In this document: piece after piece, positions 43,501 to 53,088 of the stretch
How the letters are laid out: the number at the start of each line of letters is the position of its first letter
How positions within the stretch are numbered: position 1 is the stretch's first letter
Source: Saccharomyces uvarum
Taxonomy: Eukaryota; Ascomycota; Saccharomycetes; Saccharomycetales; Saccharomycetaceae
Length of the DNA: 64,000 nt
Assembly: GCA_947243795.1 (NCBI GenBank)
Contig: OX365932.1
Location: 62,001-126,000 of the forward strand
Direction of reading: 5' to 3'
Notes under the pieces: generated by a model
The model's database searches: none
What the model was told of the DNA's origin: nothing
Seen by the model: the letters and a program-made list of their open reading frames with translations, nothing else
Program-made: the position numbers and the translations under genes

Positions 43501-44939
43501 CTTTTGCTTCATATTTGAAAGGTGATGAAGAACCCACGGAAGAAGAAATCAAATCTTCTAAAAAAGCAATGGAATGCATCAAATCTAGTAATATTGCCGC
43601 TTCGGTATTCGGGAATGAATCGAATGTAACCGCGGATTTAATAAAAACTCTACTTGAATCTGCAAAGACAGAGAAAAACGCTGATAATTCCAGATATTTT
43701 GAAGCAGAGCTTTTATTTATTGTCGAATTGACAATCGCATTGTTTTTGTTTTGCAAGAAAGAAAGGGATTTAGGAAAGTTCATACTACAAAAGGTTTTTC
43801 AGCTTTCTCATACAAAAGGCCTCACAAAAAGGACTGTTCGTAGAATGCTAACATACAAAGTTTTATTGATTTCATTGTGTGTGGATCAAAGTGAATATTT
43901 ATCCAAATTAATAAGCGATGAACTGTTAAAGAAAAGCGAAATTTTCACCCAGAAATTTTTTGCCACTAATCAAGGTAGAGATTTCTTGAAAAGGTTATTT
44001 TCATTAACTGAATCAGAGTTTTATAGAGAGTATCTATTAGGACATGAGAATTTTTGGAAATTTTTAAGGAAGGTTACAGCAATGAAAGAGCAAAGTGAAA
44101 GTGTTTTTGAATATCTAAATGAATCGATAAAAACGGATACAAATATTTTGACGAATGAGAATTTCATGTGGGTACTAGGACTATTAGATGAAATCTCATC
44201 AATGGGAGCCGTTGGTAACCATTGGGAAAAAGAATACAAGAAGTTGACGGAGAGTGGACATAAAGTGGATAAAGAGAACCCTTACAAAAAATCAATTGAT
44301 CTGTCATTGAAATCTATTAAACTAACATCACACTTGCTAGAAGATAATGATAATTTGAATAAAAACGAGATATTTGCTATCATCCAAGCTTTGGCACATC
44401 AATGCATCAACCCATGTAAGCAGGTAAGTGAATTTGCCGTTGAAACATTACAAAATACTCTTATCAACAAAATCGAAGTCCCGTCTGATGAGATGGAATC
44501 CGTGGAAGAGTTAATCGAGGGCGGATTATTACCACTATTGAATTCCAGTGAAACACAACAAGATCAAAAAATCCCCATTTCATCCATATTAACAATAATA
44601 TCGAACGTTTACTTACACTATTTGAAAACGGGAAAGACAAGTAACGAAACGTTTTTGAAAATCCTAGGTATATTCAACAAATTCGTAGAAGACTCAGAAA
44701 TTGAAAGGCAATTACAGCAATTGATTCTGGATAAGAAGAGTATTGAAAAGGAGGCTAGCGCAACGTCGTCCCATCTATCCACACGCGATCAAACACCCGC
44801 ATCCAGCGATACCCAAGAGGTGGCTGCGGTATCGATTGATGAGACCAAGGTTGATGAGACCACAATAGATGACAATAAACCGGAGGTTTCAAATGATGAT
44901 GATATAGAAAATAAAGGAGAAAAAGATATCGCGGAATAA
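40512..44939 (+). CDS. GEA2: Gea2, ARF guanine nucleotide exchange factor (GBF1 type)
   Basis: Gea2 activates Arf1/Arf2 at the Golgi for COPI coat formation and actin organisation. The 1,475-residue protein (about 1,459 in S. cerevisiae) has the DCB and HUS regulatory regions (about 1-550), an acidic linker near 270-300, the Sec7 domain (about 560-760) and HDS1-3 regions after it. The Sec7 glutamic finger is Glu654 in KFRLPGESQQIERI. The block FILSYSIIMLNTDLHNPQVK contains the Tyr and Met that confer brefeldin A sensitivity. The C-terminal ~60 residues are acidic and disordered. In S. cerevisiae URA3 is the next gene; here it is not. Confidence 0.97.
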   Translation: MDSKGSTTVDPVTIIIKECINLSTAMRKYSKFTSQSGVAALLGGGSEIFSNQDDYLAHTFNNLNTNKHNDPFLSGFIQLRLMLNKLKNLDNIDSLTILQPFLLIVSTSSISGYITSLALDSLQKFFTLNIINESSKNYIGAHRATVNALTHCRFEGSQQLSDDSVLLKVVFLLRSIVDSPYGDLLSNSIIYDVLQTILSLACNNRRSEVLRNAAQSTMISVTVKIFAKLKVIEPIDVNQVYINDESYTNDVLKADTIGTNVHSIEAEIQKDIIASEVNDEEAISEDDGNEESHGHIEKNVDEIEQLEIVHKTTRSNSRIQAYADDNYGLPVARQYLNLLLSLIAPENELKHSYSTRIFGLELIQTALEISGDRLQLYPRLFTLISDPIFKSILFIIQNTTKLSLLQATLQLFTTLVVILGNNLQLQIELTLTRIFSILLDDGTASSSNSENKNKPSIIKELLIEQISILWTRSPSFFTSTFINFDCNLDRADVSINFLKALTRLALPESALTSTESVPPICLEGLVSLVDDMFDHMKDIDREEFAGQENEMEILKKRDRKTEFIECTNAFNEKPKNGIPMLIEKGFIASESDKDIAEFLFKNNNRMNKKTIGLLLCHPDKVSLLTEYIRLFDFAGLRVDEAIRILLTKFRLPGESQQIERIIEAFSSTYCENQNYDPSKISDNVEDDISTVQPDADSVFILSYSIIMLNTDLHNPQVKEHMSFEDYSGNLRGCCNHKDFPFWYLDRIYCSIRDKEIVMPEEHHGNEKWFEDAWNNLISSTTVITEIKKDTKSVMDKLTPLELLNFDRTIFKQVGPSIVSTLFNIYVVASDDHISTRMITSLDKCSYIAAFFDFKDLFNDILNSIAKGTTLVSSSHDDELSTLAFEYGPMPLVQITFEDTNTVIPVSTDAVRFGRSFKGQLNTVVLFRIIRRNKDPKIFSKELWSNIVNIILTLFEDLILPPDIFPDLQKRLKLGNLPKPSPEVSINKRKESKGFLSTFASYLKGDEEPTEEEIKSSKKAMECIKSSNIAASVFGNESNVTADLIKTLLESAKTEKNADNSRYFEAELLFIVELTIALFLFCKKERDLGKFILQKVFQLSHTKGLTKRTVRRMLTYKVLLISLCVDQSEYLSKLISDELLKKSEIFTQKFFATNQGRDFLKRLFSLTESEFYREYLLGHENFWKFLRKVTAMKEQSESVFEYLNESIKTDTNILTNENFMWVLGLLDEISSMGAVGNHWEKEYKKLTESGHKVDKENPYKKSIDLSLKSIKLTSHLLEDNDNLNKNEIFAIIQALAHQCINPCKQVSEFAVETLQNTLINKIEVPSDEMESVEELIEGGLLPLLNSSETQQDQKIPISSILTIISNVYLHYLKTGKTSNETFLKILGIFNKFVEDSEIERQLQQLILDKKSIEKEASATSSHLSTRDQTPASSDTQEVAAVSIDETKVDETTIDDNKPEVSNDDDIENKGEKDIAE

Positions 44940-46968
44940 CGATAGCGTTTACAGATGCTGTAGCCTTATATATGTTAACTTGCTTCTTTTATTTTTTCGA
45001 TGTGTACTTGTAAGAATAATAATTTCTGACTACTAAGAGAGATTAGTGTGTATAGTTTCAAACCCACCTTGAAATCAAAGCTTTTTCATTTATGTCTTTT
45101 TTCGTTTCGCTTAGCTAAAAGGCAGGCAGTACCTGGTGCAAGACTAGTTTAGAAGAGAAGTTTATCTCTCTCCGCCCCTCATAAGAGAAGTGATACACGA
45201 TTTGATTCTTTCCAACTCGTTGCACGCCATGACGCACTCGTTCGAAAGTCTTCCATTACTGACTGGATAAAACTGTGCTTTATTTTCACTGTTGGGTTAA
45301 ACAATGCAGACACAATGAAACGCTGTTTTACATACATTGGCTGTCGATTCACCTATCTTGCGACGAATCCATTTTTGCCCTTCTGATGTGTATTTGTTAC
45401 ATGAGTAGCTTGAGGCGGATGGAAAACAACCCTCCTCTATTCAAGAGTGGCAGTAATCTATTCTTACAATTCGCTCTCGCATGGGGTCATATGCATTTAT
45501 GCGTCTATGGTAAGACTAACTAACTGCTCGGAAACTCTTTCCCCAAATGACCATATTGCACTGCACGCCTTCTGTTCGCACTTGTTTCCCATTTGTTGCC
45601 CGTTCCTATCCCATTATATTATTCATTGCAGACTTTTTTTTCATAATTTTTGGAAGCGACTTCCAGTAACGAACGGGTGTGTATGTTACATTACCCGTGC
45701 ACCATGCACATATAGATTGAGATATCTTTTGAGACAGGTGTAATTTATTCTAAAATGAGAAACCATAAAACTGAGGATTTTTGTTTATTGCATTCAATTG
45801 GTACATTGTTGTTGTAAGAGATTGCTTGACGTTCTTGGTGTGTCTTCGAGAAGTTTCAGGTTTGGACGATAGCCGCCCATGGCGCATTTAAATAATGTGC
45901 GGATAGAATTACATCCCTTAAAAACCTAAAGGGCTTACTTAGGGTGCACTAATAATTTTGGAAAGCATTCAACCAATGCATGAATCCATTTTAGTTCAAT
46001 ATTCTTGCCCCTATTGTTGTCCCGATATCTATAATTGGTACGCCAATGCTTCCGCTGCGTATTACGGTAAAGAGTTTAGAAGCAAAGAGATTGATTGTGC
46101 CAACTTTATTTTGTTCACAAACTAAAAACTTATTTAGGATAACACTGTAAGTAGAAAAGGTTCGAGAAACTAACAAGAACAATCCCAACTTACCTGTCCT
46201 GTCTTCGAGAGATATATACCTTCTTATTAACGTAGTGCGTTTCGATTCAGGTATGATCTCTAAGCCAAACCTTTGATCAAAGTATCGCCTCTACTATCCC
46301 GTTCCTTGCCCTTTACTGTACTTAACTCTCCCAATTTAAGAAAGTTACTATTTATTTTTTCATATAAGCAATTACGATTTAATTTTGCCTTCGTGCCTTC
46401 AACTCTTTAGACTTTATTTCATTCAAAACCTCAATTGAAAATATTCAAGGCCGCCGTTTCTTGTATTATTTGAAGTACACATATATTTCTCTTAGTTGCC
46501 ATATGGCGCATTCAAAAAGAGTCCTATGGGTTGCATATAGTATCATGAAACTAAAAAGACTAGATACGAACGTACATACGAGGATAACGAAAACGTTTTT
46601 TAGACATATGATGTTAATTAACAAATTTGCAATGGGAAGATTGGGAACGATTTTTAATATTTACAGGTTACCATTGTTGAATAAGAATCATCTATCATCC
46701 AATTTAACAGACCATTACATATAGGGTACAACATCGCTGCATCCAAAATTATCTCATGCTAGGGTAGCCAGAGTAGGTCGTACCCATAAACGCTCGACCA
46801 GTAGCCTTGAGAACAAAACTCCAAGCTGAAGAGAAATTTTAGACTAAGCAGTTACTGAATGTTACCCTTTAATGCTTCAAGGAGATCGTTTGATTATCCC
46901 ATACGGTTTAGAAAGATTATTCTTTTTCGATGAACCCTTCTAGTTTGGTGACTTTCTTCAACAAATTA
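44940..46968. other. Two-kilobase gene-poor stretch at the inferred inversion junction
   Basis: This interval follows GEA2 where URA3 would be expected. I find no URA3 coding or promoter sequence. Short frames (45275-45523, 45447-45743, 46461-46724) lack upstream ATGs or resemble nothing. A Reb1-type TTACCCG is at 45691-45697. The region probably joins the GEA2 3' flank to sequence that lies between tRNA-Lys and GCN4 in S. cerevisiae, so the breakpoint falls inside it. No LTR is obvious to me. Confidence 0.55.
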
Positions 46969-47041
46969 GCCTTGTTGGCGCAATCGGTAGCGCGTATGAC
47001 TCTTAATCATAAGGTTAGGGGTTCGAGCCCCCTACAGGGCT
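46969..47041 (+). tRNA. tRNA-Lys(CUU)
   Basis: This 73-nt gene begins GCCTTGTTGGCGCAA and ends CTACAGGGCT, pairing as the acceptor stem. The anticodon stem TATGA/TCATA holds the loop with CTT at 47002-47004. B-box GGTTCGAGCCC is intact and a T7 terminator follows at 47044. There is no intron. In S. cerevisiae tK(CUU) lies just beyond the 3' end of GLC3, as here, so it moved together with GLC3. Confidence 0.98.
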
Positions 47042-47268
47042 TATTTTTTTGTGTTTTCAAGAAAACACTGCTGACGTTTCATATATAAGATCATACTGTT
47101 ATTTGTGGGAATTGATTTGAATATCAAATGTCGGTTTGTTTATTTTTTGTTACATACGCTTGAGTACATAATTATATATGAAAAGAAAGGAAGCAAAAAA
47201 GAAGATAAAGTCACTGATTGATTTTACCAATCTCAAACCATAAAGAATTAGCAATGGGTGATCAATGT

Positions 47269-49380
47269 TCATTCTTTCAAAGCAAGAACCAAACAAACTC
47301 TGCTGGGAATGTAGACCTGAATAAAGTTTCTCCTATTATTCCATTCCAAGTCAGTAGTAAAGAATTCAGAGGTTTCGTCGATTCTGTTATGGCCGCCAAA
47401 TTCAGCGCGATCAGAGTTTAATACGATGTGATAAGTACCTGCTTTTTCGACACCGACTCTATAATCACTGTAGCTGTTTGTTGGATGGAAGTTGAAAATA
47501 AATAATAAATTATTTCTTTCAAACACAATCATTTTGTCTCCTTCATGCTTTAATGAGACATATGCTTGTTCTGTGTTCAACCACTTATGTTTTTTCTCAC
47601 ATAACTGCATTGATCTATCAAATTCATTCAAATTCTGGTAGCGTAACAAAGGATCATCTGCCAAATTAAATTGTCTTCGAGCGTACTTATAACTGTCACC
47701 ATTGTTAGCATTGGGGAAATCCAGCCACTCTGGGTGGCCAAACTCGTTACCTTCGAAGTTCAAATAAGCTTCACCACCCAATGAATGAGTAATCAACCTA
47801 ATCATCTTGTGTAGGGCAATACCACGATCAATGACAATGGTAGGTTCTTTCAATACAGTCATATCGGTATACATTGCGGCATCCATCAACCAAAATGCTA
47901 AAGTCTTGTCACCAACCAAAGCTTGATCGTGAGATTCACAATAAGCAACGACTTTTTCACCATGACGTCTATTAGTCAAAGTGTAAACGATAACGCCCAT
48001 TTCCCATTCATCATCAGCTTTCTCCTTGATTAGCTTAATCCACATATCAGGTAAAGCCATTGCCAATCTATAGTCGAAACCACTCCCACCAATGGAACGG
48101 GGTAGACATAGAGTTGGATAACCAGACACATCTTCTGCGATAGTGACAGCCGACTGAGGTAGTAACTCGTGAACTAGATCATTGGCTAACATCAAATAAG
48201 CTAAAGCTTCATGGTCGACAGAGGATCTATCACGAGAAAGGTATTCGTTGTAGTCACCACTAAAGGAACCACCTGCACCAACACCATGATGGACATATAG
48301 CATAGAAGTGACACCGTCAAACCTAAAACCATCGAACTGATAAACGTCGACATAAAAAGCCAGGTTTGCCAATAGAAATCGCTGTACTTCAAATTTACCG
48401 TAGTTGAAAAGACGAGAATCCCATAATGGATGTTCACCTCTACCGGAACTTATAGAATGGAAATATTGATGATCGGAGCCATCGAACATGTTCAGCCCAT
48501 CTTCTACATTTTTAGAAGCATGACTATGAACAACATCCAATAAGACTACGATACCCATTGCATGTGCGGTATCGACCAGCTCTTTCAATTCTTCAGGGGT
48601 ACCGAAACGAGAGCTTGCGGCAAAGAAATTAGTCACTTGATAACCAAATGATGCATAGTACGCATGCTCCATAATAGCCATTAATTGAATGGCATCATAA
48701 CCGAGGTATTTAATCCTGGGTAAAACCTTCTCAGTAAATTCCTTATATGTAGTGACCTTTGGTTCAGGACTTGAAATACCTACGTGCGCTTCATATATTC
48801 TTAAAGAGTCTACAGATCCGTTAAACTTTGGTCTTGGATTAACAAATTTGTAAGAGGTTTGTGGGTTCCAAAATCTTCCTTCATAAACAGGTCCGAATTG
48901 TTTGGCAGTTTCCTTAGAAGGTTGGGTGGCTCTTGTAATCCATGCAGGCAAACGGAAGATCTCAGAACCATCTGGCAAAACAAACATCACTTTAATCTTA
49001 GAATCATGAGGAATGGCAAATTCACCATTCGATAAGGGAGGGATAGTAATGGTGAAATTTCCGAATTCGTCCTTGTCCTTAAGCTCATGGGACTTGTCCC
49101 AATTGTTGAACTCCCCCACTAAAAATGCGCGTTGAGCGTTGGGTGCCCATTCTTTGTAGGTGATTTCCTTGGTATCCGGATTGGCATGCAACCCGTACGA
49201 CTTATATGAATCTCTGGAAAATTTACTCAGCGACTGGTACGAACCATCAGGCGTAGCATGAGTGATATCGTAAGACCACTTGTCTGCCAGGTATCTTCTC
49301 TCGGATAGTACATCCGCAAAGGGTTTTAACCACGGGTCAAATTCGACTGCACCTTTGACATTATCAGGAACGTTGTACAT
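47269..49380 (-). CDS. GLC3: Glc3, glycogen branching enzyme
   Basis: Glc3 makes the alpha-1,6 branches of glycogen. The 703-residue protein (704 in S. cerevisiae) has an N-terminal CBM48-like domain (about 60-170, [19 protein letters not shown]) and a GH13 barrel. The nucleophile is Asp355 in [10 protein letters not shown] and the acid/base Glu416 is in AEDVSGYP; the third carboxylate is in ESHDQA. STREs and a TATA box upstream agree with stress and stationary-phase induction. It runs on the opposite strand to GEA2, the reverse of the S. cerevisiae arrangement. Confidence 0.97.
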   Translation of the reverse strand: MYNVPDNVKGAVEFDPWLKPFADVLSERRYLADKWSYDITHATPDGSYQSLSKFSRDSYKSYGLHANPDTKEITYKEWAPNAQRAFLVGEFNNWDKSHELKDKDEFGNFTITIPPLSNGEFAIPHDSKIKVMFVLPDGSEIFRLPAWITRATQPSKETAKQFGPVYEGRFWNPQTSYKFVNPRPKFNGSVDSLRIYEAHVGISSPEPKVTTYKEFTEKVLPRIKYLGYDAIQLMAIMEHAYYASFGYQVTNFFAASSRFGTPEELKELVDTAHAMGIVVLLDVVHSHASKNVEDGLNMFDGSDHQYFHSISSGRGEHPLWDSRLFNYGKFEVQRFLLANLAFYVDVYQFDGFRFDGVTSMLYVHHGVGAGGSFSGDYNEYLSRDRSSVDHEALAYLMLANDLVHELLPQSAVTIAEDVSGYPTLCLPRSIGGSGFDYRLAMALPDMWIKLIKEKADDEWEMGVIVYTLTNRRHGEKVVAYCESHDQALVGDKTLAFWLMDAAMYTDMTVLKEPTIVIDRGIALHKMIRLITHSLGGEAYLNFEGNEFGHPEWLDFPNANNGDSYKYARRQFNLADDPLLRYQNLNEFDRSMQLCEKKHKWLNTEQAYVSLKHEGDKMIVFERNNLLFIFNFHPTNSYSDYRVGVEKAGTYHIVLNSDRAEFGGHNRIDETSEFFTTDLEWNNRRNFIQVYIPSRVCLVLALKE

Positions 49381-49473
49381 TGTGTTTTTAAAGTTTATTT
49401 ATATTCCAATATAAGCTTGATGTTCTTAACCACAATGTTATGAAGGTGAACAAAGGTCGAAAAAGCCCATTGC

Positions 49474-49481
49474 TTTATATA
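49474..49481 (-). promoter_or_regulatory. TATA box of GLC3
   Basis: TATATAAA on the minus strand lies about 95 bp before the GLC3 ATG, the usual yeast spacing for a stress-type TATA promoter. Confidence 0.65.
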
Positions 49482-49494
49482 CCTTAGTTACATT

Positions 49495-49654
49495 CCCCTT
49501 CGGAGGAGACTGGAAAGCCTTCCTTGCTTCCCTGTTTGTTGGTGCCAATTACCTCGACGACCATAACAGTTGCAACAGCCCCTTGAACAAACCTTATTTG
49601 CCCACCCCACGTTAACGCGGGGAAAGAAGATGCCGTAATATAGGCAAAAAGGGG
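49495..49654 (-). promoter_or_regulatory. STRE cluster upstream of GLC3
   Basis: Msn2/Msn4 stress-element cores occur at 49495-49499 (CCCCT), 49579-49583 (CCCCT) and 49650-49654 (AGGGG). Three copies within 160 bp upstream of a glycogen gene known to be STRE-driven make function likely. Confidence 0.65.
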
Positions 49655-49882
49655 AGGTGCGAAAAGAGTAATGGAACTCATTAACATACAAAACACTATT
49701 ACTGGCATGGCGTAGTATTGTCGCCACGGTCCCTTCCCCTGGATGACAGGCTAAGGGAGCACACGGTTTCAGGAACCCGAGTGACACTCACGTCGCAGAA
49801 TACTTGCGGTGCTACTGATGTATACGGATTGTTGCTGGTATTGTTTCTATTTATAGTTGTACTTGTAATATACTTCCAGATT

Positions 49883-49913
<31 letters not shown>

Positions 49914-49924
49914 TCTTGTGCATT

Positions 49925-50682
49925 CTAGACGTCTACTTCCTCCTCATCGTCATCACTGACATCGATGTCACTTAGGTCTTCACTTAACTCGTCCATGCTA
50001 TCGTCGCCACTGGACATTCCAGTGTCCTCCATGTCGTCATCCGAATCAGTGTCATCCTGTGCGTCCCCGTCGCCATCGGTATCGTCATTGCCATCATGTT
50101 CACCGAACATCTGCTCGTATTTTTCCTTTGTGGCATACTTATCTATATATTCTTTGATTTTTTCCTCATACAGTTTTTTATCTCGTAATTGTAGTGTGGC
50201 AGCTTCGTTATTTAAGGGATCGCTCCCGTTGGGTTCTTTTAATAACCCCGGTATCATCCACTCCACAATATTTATCAAATCGTATAAAGGTGACCATGTA
50301 GAATTAATCACGTCCAAACATATCGATCCCGATGCGATGTCGATGTTTGGATGGAATATCTTGTTAACAAACCCTATGCTTGGGGACTTGTACGGATAGT
50401 TGTCGGGCAACTCAACATGCAATCTCCATACACCGTTTTCATATGGTGTGTCCTTAGGACCCAAGAACTTCACATGGAACTCCTGCATGCTATCATTGAC
50501 TAAATCTACCTCATGATCACTCATCAAAAGTTTCATTACATCTGTCTCAATCCTTCTCTTAGAACTACTGTTTGCATTTAAAGTGGTGCCATATTATTGG
50601 CGTTTTTTGTTAGTGATTCTCGTTCCATCTCATGCTCTTTCGAAGCTAGTGATGTATACACATCTTATCAAACATACCTCAT
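49925..50682 (-). CDS. UBC8: Ubc8, ubiquitin-conjugating enzyme E2 of the GID pathway (spliced)
   Basis: Ubc8 is the E2 that works with the GID E3 ligase to degrade gluconeogenic enzymes such as fructose-1,6-bisphosphatase after glucose returns. The gene has two exons on the minus strand: exon 1 is the five bases ATGAG at 50678-50682, and exon 2 is 49925-50567. Together they encode 215 residues beginning [16 protein letters not shown]. The E2 fold covers about 1-150, with the catalytic Cys85 in GSICLDVI after the HPN motif. The acidic C-tail (about 160-215) is a family feature. The S. cerevisiae gene has the same tiny first exon as I recall. Without the intron, translation from the next ATG would lose the first 12 residues. 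Confidence 0.95.
50568..50677 (-). other. UBC8 spliceosomal intron
   Basis: The 110-bp intron begins GTATGT (50672-50677) and ends CAG at 50568-50570 on the minus strand. A branch sequence CACTAAC (50609-50615) lies about 40 nt before the 3' splice site and differs from TACTAAC only at its first base. All three signals fit yeast rules. Confidence 0.92.
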
Positions 50683-51005
50683 CTTAATTATTTAGCTTAT
50701 CTTCTAATATGACTTATCAAATAACTTTGCTTTAACTGTTGTTTTATAAACCGTTTAAAAAATATACTTTATAACCACTTACAAATAACTATCGAATGCA
50801 GCCAAACTGAGAAACCCACTAAAGCCTTACTTCAGTAATGCTTGATTTGAATAGATATTTCTCTCGGTGCTCACCCTTTTTTTAGTTCCACTGCTCCGGG
50901 GATGGTTACCCGAGAAATGAGGCCTAGATGACAGCTATTCAACAAGAATATTCATATATGAGGATGCTCAGTAGTTGCAAAGTGATTATTCAAGTCGTAA
51001 TTTAT
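50683..51005. other. UBC8 upstream region
   Basis: This AT-rich stretch is the UBC8 promoter. A Reb1-type TTACCCG lies at 50906-50912. It is followed by an old solo LTR. I see no gene. Confidence 0.5.
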
Positions 51006-51335
51006 TGAGTTTTAAAGTTGTATGATGATCTTTGGGATTCCATTAATTCTTAATGTTATAATATTACGTATATAGATTATACTAGAGATTCTCCTCATGG
51101 ATTTAGAAATCTACAAAAAGGAATCTGCAATTTTGCATAATAATATAAATGATTCTTTTCCTCTTTTTATATGTTATCATTCATTGATCCTATTACAATA
51201 TCAATCCTTGCGCTTCAGCTTCCATTAATTTCGACGACAGTTTGAATCTTAATTTACTGGTCTTGTAATTTATGTCATCTTTTAACACCGTATATAATAG
51301 TAATAGATGGACGATAGTTGAATCTTGTTCCAACA
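51006..51335 (-). repeat. Old solo LTR of Ty1/Ty2 (delta) type, inverted
   Basis: Read on the minus strand this begins TGTTGGAAC and follows the order of the LTR of the intact element next door, including the ACGGTGTTA...GATGAC and CGCAAGGATTGATA-like blocks and the terminal GGGATTCC region. It spans a full LTR length but is visibly diverged and has no clear target duplication, so it is an old remnant. It is broken as an element: no internal region remains. Confidence 0.8.
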
Positions 51336-51480
51336 TAATTAAAGATCTATTGATTGATAAAACATCTATGAATTTATATATGAGGAGACGAGTTATATAT
51401 GATACCTCACAAATCAATCCTGCACTATGCTTTTATCATTCGATTTCATATTACCAATCAGTATTGTTTTATATACCTCC
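51336..51480. other. Spacer between the old solo LTR and the Ty element
   Basis: This 145-bp AT-rich spacer ends in the 5-bp target site CCTCC (51476-51480). I see no gene in it. Confidence 0.5.
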
Positions 51481-51812
51481 TGTTGTAATATAAATCAACT
51501 ATCATCTACTAACTAGTATTTACGTTACTAGTATATTATCATATACGGTGTTAGAAGATGACGCAAATGATGAGAGATAGTCATCGAAATTAGTGGAAGC
51601 TGAAACGCAAGGATTGATAATGTAGTAGGATCAATGAATGATAACATATAAAACGATGATAATAATATCTATAGAATTGTGTAGAATTGCAGATTCCCTT
51701 TTATGGATTCCTAAATCCCCGAGGAGAACTTCTAGTATATCTACATACCTAATATTATTGCCTTACCAAAAATGGAATCCCAACAATTACATCAAAATCC
51801 ACAACAATCTCA
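51481..51812 (+). repeat. 5' LTR of the Ty element
   Basis: 332 bp, starting TGTTGTAATATAAATC and ending ACAACAATCTCA. It contains the gag start codon at 51772, as in Ty1. It appears identical to the 3' copy. Confidence 0.96.
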
Positions 51813-53088
51813 TGGTAGCGCCTATGCTTCGGTTACTTCTAAGGAAGTCCCATCAAATCAAGATCCGTTAGCCGTTCCAGCTTCCAATTTACCGGAATTT
51901 GATAGAGATTCCACTAAGGTTAATTCTCAACAAGAGACAACACCTGGGACATCAGCTGTTCCAGAGAACCATCATCATGTCTCTCCTCAACCTGCTTCAG
52001 TACCACTTCCACAGAATGGACAGTACCAACAGCACGGCATGATGACCCCGAACAAAGCTATGGCTTCTAACTGGGCACATTACCAACGACCACCTATGAT
52101 GACGTATTCACCCTATCAAACGTCACCTGCGTATTATCAACCTGACCCACACTATCCGCTGCCACAGTATATCCCACCATTAAGTACTTCCTCACCTGAT
52201 CCAATCGATTTACAAAATCAACACTCTGAAATGCCTCAAGCTAAGACAAAGATGAGAAATAACGTCTTACCACCACACACTTTAACATCAGAAGAAAACT
52301 TTTCTACATGGGTTAAATTTTACATCAGATTTTTGAAAAACTCTAATCTCGGTGACATAATTCCAAATGAACAGGGTGCAATCAAAAGACAAATGACTTA
52401 TGAAGAAAATACGTATATTTACAACACCTTCCAAACATTTGCCCCATTTCATTTATTACCAACATGGGTAAAACAAATTTTAGAAATTAATTATGCTGAT
52501 ATCCTTACAGTCCTTTGTAAAAGTGTGTTCAAAATGCAGACTAACAATCAAGAATTACAGGATTGGATAGCTCTTGCCAACCTTGAGTACAACGGAAGTA
52601 CATCTGCTGATACATTTGAGATTACAGTCAGCACGATTATTCAAAGGCTAAAAGAAAACAATATAAATGTTAGCGACAGATTGGGCTGTCAACTAATACT
52701 TAAAGGTCTATCCGGTGACTACAAATACCTACGTAATCAATATCGTACCAAAACGAACATGAAACTTTCCCAATTATTCGCTGAAATTCAATTAATATAT
52801 GACGAGAATAAAATCGTAAATCTAAATAAACCGACCCAAACCAAACAACACAGCGAATACAGAAATGTTTCTCGCACATCTCCAAACACGACTAACACGA
52901 AGGTTACAACTCGTAATTATCATACAACAAATAATTCAAAACCAAGAGCAGCAAAAGCTCACAATATTGCTACATCAAGTAAATTCTCCCGGATGAACAA
53001 TGATTACATTAATGAATCAACTATTTCATCACAACACTTAAGCGATGACAACGAACTTAGTCTTAGGCCAGCAACAGAAAGAATCTAA
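51772..53088 (+). CDS. Ty gag (TYA) frame
   Basis: The 438-codon frame encodes a capsid protein of Ty1/Ty2 type. It starts within the LTR with MESQQL and has a Pro/Gln-rich N-terminal third followed by a helical capsid core. It overlaps the pol frame for 44 bp, which contain the heptamer CTTAGGC (53062-53068), the site at which Ty1-family elements shift frame by +1 to make the Gag-Pol protein. Fossil/mobile-element gene, not a host gene. Confidence 0.95.
   Translation: MESQQLHQNPQQSHGSAYASVTSKEVPSNQDPLAVPASNLPEFDRDSTKVNSQQETTPGTSAVPENHHHVSPQPASVPLPQNGQYQQHGMMTPNKAMASNWAHYQRPPMMTYSPYQTSPAYYQPDPHYPLPQYIPPLSTSSPDPIDLQNQHSEMPQAKTKMRNNVLPPHTLTSEENFSTWVKFYIRFLKNSNLGDIIPNEQGAIKRQMTYEENTYIYNTFQTFAPFHLLPTWVKQILEINYADILTVLCKSVFKMQTNNQELQDWIALANLEYNGSTSADTFEITVSTIIQRLKENNINVSDRLGCQLILKGLSGDYKYLRNQYRTKTNMKLSQLFAEIQLIYDENKIVNLNKPTQTKQHSEYRNVSRTSPNTTNTKVTTRNYHTTNNSKPRAAKAHNIATSSKFSRMNNDYINESTISSQHLSDDNELSLRPATERI
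51813..51822 (+). other. Primer-binding site of the Ty element
   Basis: TGGTAGCGCC follows the 5' LTR directly and is complementary to the 3' end of initiator tRNA-Met including its CCA tail, as in Ty1 and Ty2. Confidence 0.92.

Larger units (their letters stand above)
49381..49924. other. GLC3 promoter and UBC8 3' flank
   Basis: This 544-bp region separates two leftward genes. It holds a TATA box (49474-49481), three STRE cores and, next to UBC8, an (AT)n microsatellite at about 49882-49905. I see no gene. Confidence 0.6.

Noticed and set aside
45275-45743. Two overlapping frames after GEA2, checked as possible URA3 or YEL010W remnants
   Set aside because: Both start at non-ATG codons, and neither shows any OMP decarboxylase motif.
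46503-46724. Short plus-strand frame in the breakpoint interval
   Set aside because: About 73 codons of AT-rich sequence with no recognisable motif; compatible with chance in a 2 kb gene-free stretch.
49883-49904. (AT)n run near UBC8 considered as an origin or regulatory site
   Set aside because: A plain dinucleotide microsatellite in a 3' flank; nothing else supports a function.
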